The notes under the pieces were generated by a model. That model was not told the origin of the DNA, did no database searches, and saw nothing but the letters and a program-made list of their open reading frames with translations. 22,384 nucleotides of DNA from a virus: positions 1 to 22,384 of IMG/VR virus record IMGVR_UViG_3300007963_000054, one strand, 5' to 3'. The position numbers and the translations under genes were made by a program. Positions 8,979 to 17,599 of the stretch are shown piece after piece; position 1 is the stretch's first letter; each line of letters opens with the position of its first letter.

Positions 8979-9305
8979 ATGGCAAAACTTGAAGTAAAGG
9001 ATAATTGTCCTTTAAATAATTTTGAAAAATGCAAGCAATGGGATTGTGCTTGGTATATACAGGTAAGAGGAAAAGACCCACAAACTGGTCAAGAAATAGA
9101 AGATTGGGGTTGTGCAGTAGCATATCTACCTATGTTGTTGATTGAAAATGTTAGAATGTCAAATCAGACAGGAGTTGCGGTAGAGAGTTTTCGGAATGAG
9201 ATGGTAAAAGATAATGCGAAGTTGCAAAGTCTTTTCTCAGACAAAGAAGAGGGAATGTTATTAGAGACAAAAAAAGTTAATAAAGGGTTATTGGAAGCAA
9301 AGTAA
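8979..9305 (+). CDS. Conserved small four-cysteine protein, function unknown
   Basis: The product is 108 residues. Cysteines at 10, 18, 23 and 45 (C-x7-C-x4-C-x21-C) lie in 'NCPLNNFEKCKQWDCAWYIQ' and 'EIEDWGCAVAYLP'. The region is rich in Trp and ends with 'VAVESFRNEMVKDNAKL'. I recognise this pattern from uncharacterised small proteins of marine T4-like phages in the same structural neighbourhood. Four cysteines could hold a zinc ion or an iron-sulfur cluster, but this is not shown. The C-terminal half looks helical and charged. The ribosome site is weak (GGAAAG-like, 8967-8972). An ATG at 8965 in another frame gives only a few codons and is not a better start. Confidence 0.7.
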   Translation: MAKLEVKDNCPLNNFEKCKQWDCAWYIQVRGKDPQTGQEIEDWGCAVAYLPMLLIENVRMSNQTGVAVESFRNEMVKDNAKLQSLFSDKEEGMLLETKKVNKGLLEAK

Positions 9306-9308
9306 CTC

Positions 9309-9316
9309 TATAAATA
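9309..9316 (+). promoter_or_regulatory. T4-type late promoter element TATAAATA upstream of gene 8
   Basis: This is a perfect TATAAATA in the 42-base gap before the gp8 gene. By T4 late promoter geometry the transcript would begin near 9322, with AGGA (9337-9340) as ribosome site and ATG at 9348. It would drive gp8 and, by the tight packing that follows, the DUF4815 gene and beyond. Confidence 0.75.
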
Positions 9317-9347
9317 TAGTTAACATTGTCAGATATAGGATAAAGAA

Positions 9348-10850
9348 ATGGCAGCAATTATCACAGAAAAATTCAGACTTCACAATGCAACTCAGTTCTA
9401 TGAGTCCTTTAGTGAAACATCAAAAAATCTTTACTATCTTATGATAGGAAAAGCTACACCCTTTACATCAACGACTTCTGGTGGTTCTGATGAATCACCC
9501 CCAACACCAGCTGATGATGTTAGTAGTAATTACTATGAATGGGACCAAACTATTGCACTTAAAAATATATCAAGTTCAGATATAACGTATACTTTGCCTC
9601 GCAGAAATTGGGCAAATGGTACGACTTATGATATGTATGAACACAACATAAGCTCTTCCAATACTACGACTTCTGGTGCAACAAATCTATACGATTCTAC
9701 ATTTTTCTTTAGAACTGCTAATAACAGGGTTTACAAAGTATTAGATAATAATGCGGGCTCTGCTTATTCTGGTGCTGAACCTACTTCTGAATCAACTTCA
9801 CCTTTTGCGATTGGTGGATATGTTCTCAAATACATGTATACAATTACTGCCTCTGAACAAACTAAATTTTTGACAACGGATTTTATGCCAGTTTCCACAG
9901 ACAGTACTGTAAGTGCAGCTGCCACAGATGGAAAGATTGAGTCACTTATAATTACTGCTGGATCAGGATATACTGCTGGAACATATTATGCAGCAGTGTA
10001 CGGAGATGGATCAAGTGCTGGTACATCCTCTGGTGCAATTGTTAGTATCGTTGTTGGAAGTGGTGGTACAATTACTTCATTTGGATTAACTGCTGGATCA
10101 GATACAACAATACACTCTGGCGGTTCTGGTTATACATATGGAACAGTAAATATTGGATCAAGTTATACATTTTCTGATGCTGCTCTTAGTAGTTCTTCCT
10201 CAATGGGAAGTGGTACAGGTGGAGCAGTTCAAGTTGTAATTAGTCCTAAAAATGGACATGGTTATAATGCTGTAGAAGAATTGGGTGGTCACTATGTTAC
10301 CTGTAGAGCAACTTTAACAGGAGCAGAAGGTGATGACGTTTTGACAGGGAATGATTTTAGAAACATTGCTATTGTCACCGATCCAACTACATACGGAACA
10401 TCTACAGTTGCTACTGCAAGTACATATCGTCAAACTTATGCAGCCAAATTAACTTCTGTATCAGGAACATTTACTGTTGATGAAAAAATATCTCAAGCAT
10501 CTACAGGAGCTATTGGTAAGGTTGTTGAGTGGGATAGTACTCTCTCGATACTTTATTATCATCAAGAAAAATATGCAGACTATGGAACAAATAGCACAAC
10601 AGGTGCTTATGTTGCTTTCTCTGGTGCAAATGCGATAACAGGTGCTTCTTCCAGCGCAGCAGGGACTCCTGATGCAGATGCTGATAGTGCGGTTACTCTC
10701 GCAGGCAATAATACAATCACATTCACAAATGGATATGCAAATCCAGAGTTGCAACCAGACAGCGGTAATATCATATACAGTGAAAACAGAAAACCAATTT
10801 CAAGAGCAACTGATCAAACTGAAGATATCAGGATAATAGTGGAATTCTAA
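9348..10850 (+). CDS. 8: Baseplate wedge subunit gp8 (T4-like), enlarged
   Basis: The C-terminal 23 residues ('SENRKPISRATDQTEDIRII' then VEF) correspond closely to the end of T4 gp8 ('MENRPPIIMAMDQTEEINIL' then FTF). The N-terminus agrees as well: 'TEKFRLHNATQFYESF' followed by 'LYYLMIGKATPFT' and 'YTLPRRNWANGTTYDMY', as in the T4 'VIPRRDWGD' region. In T4, gp8 forms a dimer in each wedge and binds gp7, gp10 and gp6. At 500 residues this version is longer than T4 gp8 (334). The surplus is mainly a Gly/Ser/Thr-rich insertion at about residues 195-300 with two 'GSGYT' motifs, and a 'GTFTVDEKISQASTGAIGKV' beta motif near residue 375. Its own late promoter and ribosome site lie just upstream. 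The TAA stop is one base before the next ATG. Confidence 0.9.
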   Translation: MAAIITEKFRLHNATQFYESFSETSKNLYYLMIGKATPFTSTTSGGSDESPPTPADDVSSNYYEWDQTIALKNISSSDITYTLPRRNWANGTTYDMYEHNISSSNTTTSGATNLYDSTFFFRTANNRVYKVLDNNAGSAYSGAEPTSESTSPFAIGGYVLKYMYTITASEQTKFLTTDFMPVSTDSTVSAAATDGKIESLIITAGSGYTAGTYYAAVYGDGSSAGTSSGAIVSIVVGSGGTITSFGLTAGSDTTIHSGGSGYTYGTVNIGSSYTFSDAALSSSSSMGSGTGGAVQVVISPKNGHGYNAVEELGGHYVTCRATLTGAEGDDVLTGNDFRNIAIVTDPTTYGTSTVATASTYRQTYAAKLTSVSGTFTVDEKISQASTGAIGKVVEWDSTLSILYYHQEKYADYGTNSTTGAYVAFSGANAITGASSSAAGTPDADADSAVTLAGNNTITFTNGYANPELQPDSGNIIYSENRKPISRATDQTEDIRIIVEF

Positions 10851-10851
10851 T

Positions 10852-13800
10852 ATGGCACAAAAAACTGATTTAAATGTAGCACCTTATTATGATGACTTTG
10901 ATGAGGATAAGAATTATCTAAGAACTCTTTTTCGACCCGGCTATGCTGTTCAAGCAAGAGAACTTACGCAGTTACAAAGTGCATTACAAAACCAGATAGA
11001 AAAATTTGGCGGTCATGTATTTACTGAAGGTGCGATGGTCATACCCGGCCAAATATCTCTTTTAACAGATTACTATTCTCTTAAACTTGCATCTACATTT
11101 GGGACAGAAACGATTGATGTATCTCAATACTTTAGTGATACAACACCAGTAACAATTACTGGTGCAACATCTGGCGTGACTGCTCAGGTAATTGGTTTTG
11201 ATGTTGCAACAACAACAGATCAACCCACACTTTACATACGGTATACAAATACAGGTACAGATACCGTTACTTCTGTATTTTCTGATGGAGAAAGTATCTC
11301 TGCTGATATTTCAGTTACACACACATCTTCGTATTCTTCTGGAGCTGCTTCGGCAACAACTTATACATCTACTTTTAATACAGAGACAGCAACTTCTACA
11401 TCATTGGCAAGTTCATCTGGTCCAGCTGCAAGAACTGGATCAGCAGTAAATATTCAAGCAGGCGTTTATTACATTCGTGGTTTCTTTGCAACGGTGACAG
11501 AACAAACTCTTGTTCTTGACAAGTATGATAATAATCCATCATACCGTGTAGGATTGACAATTACTGAGGGTCTTACAACTTCTGATGATGATACAACTCT
11601 TTTGGATAATTCAAGTGGTTCTAGTAACTTTGCTGCCCAAGGAGCGCACAGGCTTAAATTTACTTTGACACTTGCTAAGATTGCGAGAGATGCGAGCACT
11701 GATGATAGTTTTGTCGAGTTATTGGATACAAAAGCTGGTAATATCATGTCTATGGTTCGTGAGACAGAATATTCTATTTTGGGCCAAACTCTTGCTCGCA
11801 GAACCAAAGATGAGTCTGGTGACTATACAGTTCGACCATTTCAGTTTGAAGTTAAGGAAAGTATAACAACTAATAATGATACAGGTGTTTATACAAAAGG
11901 TCAAACCACTGATGATGGTGCCACTGCTGCAAACACTTTTCTTTCTATTAAGGTATCCCCCGGCAAGGCATACGTTGGGGGTTATGAAATTGAAAAGATA
12001 GGACCAACTTTTAAAGACGTACCAAAGGCACGAACCTTTGATACAGTAAATGCTGGTGTATCAACCTTTCACATGGGTAATTATGCTTTCATTGAAAATA
12101 TTTACGGCACCCCTGATATTTCTTCAGTATCAGGTGAGACAACTCCATTTAAACTTATAGAATTATATGACGCAAAAATTGCTACAAGAGGTTCTGCTGC
12201 TGGTAGTTTGGTTGGTATAGCAAGAGCACGTTCTTTAGAATATTTTGCTGGAACAGCTGGTTCAACTTCTAGTAATAATGATTCACAATATAAACTATAT
12301 TTGTTTGATCTGAAACCGATAACAAAATTAGAATTAAGTGGAACACCAGCTACACTACTTACAGCAAATCATTCTAATGGTGGTGTAAAAATTACTGATG
12401 CAACTTCTGGTGCAACAGGGTTTGTTTATGCTTCTGGTACAAGTGGAAATATCGTTAGGTTAACAAATGTCTCAGGTACTTTTTCTGCTGGTAGTAATAT
12501 AACTGCATCTGATAGAAGTGGAAATCTTGGAGTGACAATTACAAATGTCCATAATTATGAATTCAGAGATGTTGCTTCGGTATATATGAGCGATCCTGAT
12601 ACGGGACAAGATTTCACTGCTGATGTGATTGCTACGAAAGTAGCTGGTCTTGCTGGTTCTATTACTATGAATGGAACTGATGCTAATGGTGCTAATGCGA
12701 ATGACAATATATTGTTAGATGGGTCTGCAGCTGGAGGTGCTGATCAATTTGGTGAGATAGAATTAGAAACCGGCCTTGCATCAAAGCAACCTAAACTTCA
12801 AGACCCTGATATAAATAAATCTTTAGTGAGTCTTTCTAAAAGCGCAATTAAAACACTGTTGACAGAAGATAATAATGGGTTAACCGATACTCAATATACG
12901 ATTAGAAGGCAGTTTGTGGGAACAACAAACTCTTCTGGTGCTGTGTCATTCAGTGCTGGTGCAAACGAAACCTTTGTTGCTCATGCAGAAAAAGATTACA
13001 CTGTTTCGGTTCTTACCTCTGGTGGTGGTTCTGCAAGTCAAGGTGACTTGATTAGTATTGCATCAACCATGTCTGGTGCTGGTACTGCCGTTCTTACAAT
13101 TACAGATAGTACTTTGCTAGGTAATGCTGCAAAGGTGAAGGTATTTGCAACAATTCTAAAAACAAGTGTTAATCATAAAATTAAAACTACACAATTAATG
13201 AAACAGGTAAAAGTAGTATCTGGAACTTCTGATGCTTTTGGAACTCGACCAACAGATGAAACTATTTCTCTTGGTCGTGCAGATTCGTTTAAACTTGTTG
13301 CGGTCTATGATTCAGAAGGCACTTCTACAGATGCTGTTGCACCAACATTAACAACAGGTTCAACCACTGGTACATTTACCCGTGGTGAGAAAATAACTGG
13401 CTCTTCAAGTGGAGCAACTGGTAGACTTATTACTACTTCAAGCCCATTTCAATATGTACTAACAAGCACTGGAACTTTTACTGATACAGAAACCATAACA
13501 GGAGATAGCTCTGGTGCAACCGCTGTCATATCTTCTCAAACTGATGGAAGCAAGGTTTTAACCAGCAATTATCTTTTAGATACTGGACAAAGAGATAACT
13601 ATTATGATATTTCAAGAATAGTGAGAAAACCAAATGTGTCTTCTCCCACAGGTAGATTGCTTATTGTGCATGATTATTTTGAACATGGAGCTGGAGATAT
13701 TTTAACAGTAGATTCTTACTCAGATATTGCTGGTCGAATGACCTTTGATGATATTCCTTTTTACAATTCTTTAAAACTTGATCCAGATGATGAAGACATT

Positions 13801-16800
13801 GGCGGGTTTCCTTTAGCCGATTTTATTGACTTTAGACCAAGAGTTGAAGATATTGCTGGAGCATCATCTACTTTATCAACAGTAGATGAAATAACAGGTA
13901 ATTCTTTTGATTTTTATCACAGACAATTTGATGGTAGTGGTGCTTCACTGGTTGATTTTCCAAAGCCCGGCTCTACAGTTCAAGCAGATTTTGAGTATTA
14001 CCTTCCAAGGATTGATCTTCTTTCCTTAAATCAAGAGGGAAGGGTTATTTTAACAAGTGGTATTGCATCGGCCGTCACGACTTTTCCTGTGCCGCCAAAT
14101 GACGCAATGCTCTTAGCAACTCTGACTATTCCAGCTTACACTTATAGGCCGGAAGATGTAAAAGTTAGAAGGCAGAAGAATCAAAGATTCACTATGAGAG
14201 ATATTGGTAATCTTGAAGCACGAATGGATACCATTGAATATATGACAGCTTTAAGTCTTTTAGAAAAATCAGCAGAATCCTTTGAAGTGACAGATGCAAA
14301 TGGTCTTAATCGATTTAAATCTGGTTTTGTTGTAGATAATTTCAGCGGTCATATTGTTGGCGATACTGCTCATGCAGACTATAATATTGCAATGGATATG
14401 GAAAGCAATACAGCAAGGCCGATGCATAAAACAAGAGGTCTTTTTCTATCAGAAAATGCCACAACTGATGGGGAAAGAGCATCACTTGGCTATAAAAAAA
14501 CGGGCGATCTTATAACACTACCATATACAGAGGAAACTTTTACAGAACAGAGTTATGCTACTAGAGTAGAACGTGTTACCCCATTTTTGGTTTCTCAGTG
14601 GGTTGGTGATTTACAACTAGACCCACAGCATGATGAATGGTTTGAAACTGAAATTGCACCAGAACTTGTTATTAATAGAGAAGGTGATTTTAATGCCACA
14701 GTAAATCGGTTATCCAATCAACTTGGAACTATTTGGAACGCATGGGAAACACAATGGACAGGTTGGGCCCAAAATAGAGTGGAGAGAAGCAATGTTTTCG
14801 CCTTGCAACAAGCGGGCGATGCACAAATTATTAGTCAATGGGGGGCAATACCTACTGCGAACGAGCAGCGCAATTGGGACGATGGAGCAAGCCCTTGGTT
14901 CGAGAATAGAACGAGGTTACAGAGAACAGTTAGACAAAGAACAGGAACACGATCAAGAACGGGCGTTAATACTCAAGTTTTGGTAGATACTGAAAGAGAG
15001 TCACAAGGTTTTAGAGTTATTCAACGTGCTGTTATTCCTTTCATGCGTTCAAGAGCTGTCAGTTTTACAGGTCATGGATTTAGGCCAAAATGTAAACTCT
15101 TTGCGTTCTTTGATAAGACGGCAGTTAGTTCTTATGTGACACCAAAGAGTGAAGAATATAGTGTAGCAGGTAACGCAACTCCTGTAGAGGGCGATGTTCT
15201 GGTATCCAATGCGATTGGTAAAGTTGAGGGAACATTTACAATACCTGATCCAAAAATCAGTGGCAATCCAAAATTTGAAACTGGCGATGCACTATTCCGA
15301 CTTACTTCCAGCTCTTCTAATAATACTGATTATAGTGCTGGAACAAATACTATTGCAGATGATGTGTTCACACAAGGAGATGCACTTTACACAGCGAAAG
15401 GTATTTTGGAGACTGAACAGGAAACTATTATTGCTACTAGAAATGCTAGAGTTGTTAGAACAGCAGTCAATCAGAGTGAAGCTGCGCTAGGTGAAGTAGA
15501 AGGTGGTCGTTGGACAGTATGGGACCCATTGGCTCAAACATTTATTGTTCAGCAGGACGGTAATGAGAATTCTAATGCCGGAGGAAAATTTATAACTTCT
15601 GTTGATTTGTATTTCTTTGAAAAAGATGCAAGCTTTCCTGTTACAGTAGAACTTAGAAATGTTATAAATGGTTATCCGGGCCCAAAAATTCTACCCTTTG
15701 GTAGTATTACTTTGGAGCCAGAAGACGTTAATGTGTCTGCAACTGCTGCAACAGCAACAAGATTTACTTTTCCATCACCTGTATTTGTTCAAAATAGTGT
15801 GGAGTATTGCATAGTTTGTATAACAAAAGTTCCCACATATAAAGCTTGGATTGCCCGTATGGGTGAAAAAGATGTTGGTGGATCAAGAACAGTTTCAACA
15901 CAACCCCATATCGGCGTTCTGTTCAAGTCTCACAATAATAGAGCTTGGGCAATGTCACCTATGGAAGATTTGAAATTTAAAATCAATACCGCAAAATTTG
16001 ATACAAGTGGGTCTGGTCAAATACCTCTGGTTAATGATACTGTTCCTGCTGCAACTTTAAGATTAAATCCTTGTGTTATAGAACATGCAAGCACTACGGT
16101 AAAAGTAAAACATCCAGATCATGGCATGTATACCGCAACAAACAATGTAACTATTGATAAGGTAAAATCTGGAGCAAGTACAACATTAAGTGGTGCTATT
16201 ACCGCAACAGACACAACACTTACTTTATCAAGCGGTGGAAACTTTGATGATACGTCAGGTAAATATGCGGTATGTGCAAATGGTCTTTATTACATAAAAA
16301 TTGGTGATGAGATATTAAGTTATACTACTATCAGTGATAATGCTGTATCTGGTGTTACAAGGGGTGTAAACAGTACTACAGCAACAAGTCATTCCTCTGG
16401 GGCAACTGTAGAACTTTATAACATACATAAAGTACCATTGCAAGAGATTAATAAAACACACACATCAATTTCAAATATTACTATTGATGGTTATACCGTA
16501 TCGATATCAACTTCACCAGATGTTGGTTCTTCTAGTGATACCTCCGAAATTGGTGGATCAGTTGCAACTGCTACAGAAAATGCAATGATGGATCAAATGA
16601 ATACTATTATAGGTGCCTTGGAGTTTACTAACACAGAAGTTACAGCTGAAGTTCAAACAACAAGTGCGACAAGTGTTGCCGGTTCACAGTCTTCATTTTC
16701 TAAGACTGCAAGTGCATCTGCCAGAAGTGTTCTTATTAATGATTATTATATTTTTGATACTCCAAGAATGATTGCTTCTGGTATTAACGAAACAAATGAA

Positions 16801-17367
16801 ATGGGTGGTGTAAAATCATTTGAACTTTCAGTTAAAATGACTTCAAGTGATTCATCAGTGAGTCCTGTTATTGATTTGAAACGAGCATCTGTATTAACTG
16901 TTGGCAATAGAATTAATAATGTTGATAGTTCATCTGGTGTTTATCCAACAAGTGACTATAAAGCATCGACAGAGCCAGAGGGAGATCAGAACGCAGCAAT
17001 TTATCTAACAAAACAAATTACTCTTGAACAGCCTGCTACTTCTTTAAAAGTATTGATTGCTGCATATAGACCATCGACTGCTGATATAAAAGTTCTTTTC
17101 AAAACTCTTAAATCAAATGATGCTACAGACTTTGATGAAATACCATACACTTTCTTTAATAGTGATGGTAGCCCAGATATAACAGTAGCATCTTCTGTAA
17201 GTGGTGAGTTTAAAGAATATGAATATACAGCTGGTATAACTGATGAAGGAATTGGTGATTCACTTGAAGAATATACTTCTTTTCAAGTGAAGATTGTTTT
17301 GCAGGGAACAAACTCTGCTGATGTTCCTAAGTTAAAAGATTTTAGAGCACTGGCGTTGGCGAATTGA
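10852..17367 (+). CDS. DUF4815-family virion structural protein (2171 aa)
   Basis: Residues 1-65 ('DKNYLRTLFRPGYAVQAREL', 'TQLQSALQNQIEKFGGHVFT') are the signature of DUF4815. The family core also shows 'SPGKAYVGGYEIEK' (~369-382), 'LADFIDFRPRV' (~988-998) and 'VIQRAVIPFMRSRAVSFTGH' (~1388-1407) followed by 'LFAFFDKTAVSSYV'. A large conserved domain at ~1565-1720 runs from 'ITSVDLYFFEKDASFPVTVE' to 'NRAWAMSPMEDLKFKI'. Inserted beta motifs of the 'ITG.TSGAT' type occur at ~103, ~513 and ~840-900, one NGTD-type repeat at ~604-640, and an 'IGDEILSY' module around 1777-1865. It ends 'NSADVPKLKDFRALALAN'. The protein is probably a baseplate-associated or fibre-like virion component of marine T4-like phages; its exact T4 equivalent is not certain. 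ATG 10852 follows the gp8 stop by one base with no strong ribosome site, so coupling is likely. TGA is used here as a true stop. Confidence 0.85.
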   Translation: MAQKTDLNVAPYYDDFDEDKNYLRTLFRPGYAVQARELTQLQSALQNQIEKFGGHVFTEGAMVIPGQISLLTDYYSLKLASTFGTETIDVSQYFSDTTPVTITGATSGVTAQVIGFDVATTTDQPTLYIRYTNTGTDTVTSVFSDGESISADISVTHTSSYSSGAASATTYTSTFNTETATSTSLASSSGPAARTGSAVNIQAGVYYIRGFFATVTEQTLVLDKYDNNPSYRVGLTITEGLTTSDDDTTLLDNSSGSSNFAAQGAHRLKFTLTLAKIARDASTDDSFVELLDTKAGNIMSMVRETEYSILGQTLARRTKDESGDYTVRPFQFEVKESITTNNDTGVYTKGQTTDDGATAANTFLSIKVSPGKAYVGGYEIEKIGPTFKDVPKARTFDTVNAGVSTFHMGNYAFIENIYGTPDISSVSGETTPFKLIELYDAKIATRGSAAGSLVGIARARSLEYFAGTAGSTSSNNDSQYKLYLFDLKPITKLELSGTPATLLTANHSNGGVKITDATSGATGFVYASGTSGNIVRLTNVSGTFSAGSNITASDRSGNLGVTITNVHNYEFRDVASVYMSDPDTGQDFTADVIATKVAGLAGSITMNGTDANGANANDNILLDGSAAGGADQFGEIELETGLASKQPKLQDPDINKSLVSLSKSAIKTLLTEDNNGLTDTQYTIRRQFVGTTNSSGAVSFSAGANETFVAHAEKDYTVSVLTSGGGSASQGDLISIASTMSGAGTAVLTITDSTLLGNAAKVKVFATILKTSVNHKIKTTQLMKQVKVVSGTSDAFGTRPTDETISLGRADSFKLVAVYDSEGTSTDAVAPTLTTGSTTGTFTRGEKITGSSSGATGRLITTSSPFQYVLTSTGTFTDTETITGDSSGATAVISSQTDGSKVLTSNYLLDTGQRDNYYDISRIVRKPNVSSPTGRLLIVHDYFEHGAGDILTVDSYSDIAGRMTFDDIPFYNSLKLDPDDEDIGGFPLADFIDFRPRVEDIAGASSTLSTVDEITGNSFDFYHRQFDGSGASLVDFPKPGSTVQADFEYYLPRIDLLSLNQEGRVILTSGIASAVTTFPVPPNDAMLLATLTIPAYTYRPEDVKVRRQKNQRFTMRDIGNLEARMDTIEYMTALSLLEKSAESFEVTDANGLNRFKSGFVVDNFSGHIVGDTAHADYNIAMDMESNTARPMHKTRGLFLSENATTDGERASLGYKKTGDLITLPYTEETFTEQSYATRVERVTPFLVSQWVGDLQLDPQHDEWFETEIAPELVINREGDFNATVNRLSNQLGTIWNAWETQWTGWAQNRVERSNVFALQQAGDAQIISQWGAIPTANEQRNWDDGASPWFENRTRLQRTVRQRTGTRSRTGVNTQVLVDTERESQGFRVIQRAVIPFMRSRAVSFTGHGFRPKCKLFAFFDKTAVSSYVTPKSEEYSVAGNATPVEGDVLVSNAIGKVEGTFTIPDPKISGNPKFETGDALFRLTSSSSNNTDYSAGTNTIADDVFTQGDALYTAKGILETEQETIIATRNARVVRTAVNQSEAALGEVEGGRWTVWDPLAQTFIVQQDGNENSNAGGKFITSVDLYFFEKDASFPVTVELRNVINGYPGPKILPFGSITLEPEDVNVSATAATATRFTFPSPVFVQNSVEYCIVCITKVPTYKAWIARMGEKDVGGSRTVSTQPHIGVLFKSHNNRAWAMSPMEDLKFKINTAKFDTSGSGQIPLVNDTVPAATLRLNPCVIEHASTTVKVKHPDHGMYTATNNVTIDKVKSGASTTLSGAITATDTTLTLSSGGNFDDTSGKYAVCANGLYYIKIGDEILSYTTISDNAVSGVTRGVNSTTATSHSSGATVELYNIHKVPLQEINKTHTSISNITIDGYTVSISTSPDVGSSSDTSEIGGSVATATENAMMDQMNTIIGALEFTNTEVTAEVQTTSATSVAGSQSSFSKTASASARSVLINDYYIFDTPRMIASGINETNEMGGVKSFELSVKMTSSDSSVSPVIDLKRASVLTVGNRINNVDSSSGVYPTSDYKASTEPEGDQNAAIYLTKQITLEQPATSLKVLIAAYRPSTADIKVLFKTLKSNDATDFDEIPYTFFNSDGSPDITVASSVSGEFKEYEYTAGITDEGIGDSLEEYTSFQVKIVLQGTNSADVPKLKDFRALALAN

Positions 17368-17368
17368 T

Positions 17369-17599
17369 ATGAGTAAAAATTATGTCGAAGTTGAAAACCA
17401 TCCTGATTTGGCAAGAGATATCGAAACCGGAGCTGTTGTAAATCGTAATCGTCATGCATATGAAATGGCAAAAAAACGTGCTGCAGAAGCGCAAAGACAA
17501 AGGGATGAAATAAGAAACACCACAAGGGAGATAAATAATATAAAATGCGAAATGCATGAAATTAAAAATCTTCTTAAAGAATTGATAGGGAAAGAATAA
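17369..17599 (+). CDS. Small coiled-coil protein of marine T4-like phages
   Basis: The product is 76 residues. The N-terminus 'VEVENHPDLARDIETGAVVN' followed by 'RNRHAYE' resembles short uncharacterised proteins in the same position in T4-like cyanophages ('DLVRD..T.AV.N.D..AYE'). Residues ~28-75 are a charged helix with regular hydrophobic spacing ('IRNTTREINNIKCEMHEIKN', 'LLKELI'), a likely coiled coil. The ATG starts two bases after the TGA of the DUF4815 gene with no clear Shine-Dalgarno, and its TAA shares one base with the next ATG (TAATG). Both suggest coupled translation. A structural or assembly role alongside the neighbouring fibre is plausible but not shown. Confidence 0.7.
   Translation: MSKNYVEVENHPDLARDIETGAVVNRNRHAYEMAKKRAAEAQRQRDEIRNTTREINNIKCEMHEIKNLLKELIGKE

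Noticed and set aside
12810-12817. A further TATAAATA inside the DUF4815 gene
   Set aside because: It is deep inside coding sequence (codons for D-I-N-K) with no gene start downstream; most likely chance in AT-rich DNA.
17307-17329. GGAAC ... GTTCC inverted repeat near the end of the DUF4815 gene as a terminator
   Set aside because: The stem is five base pairs with a long loop, lies inside coding sequence and has no T-run after it.
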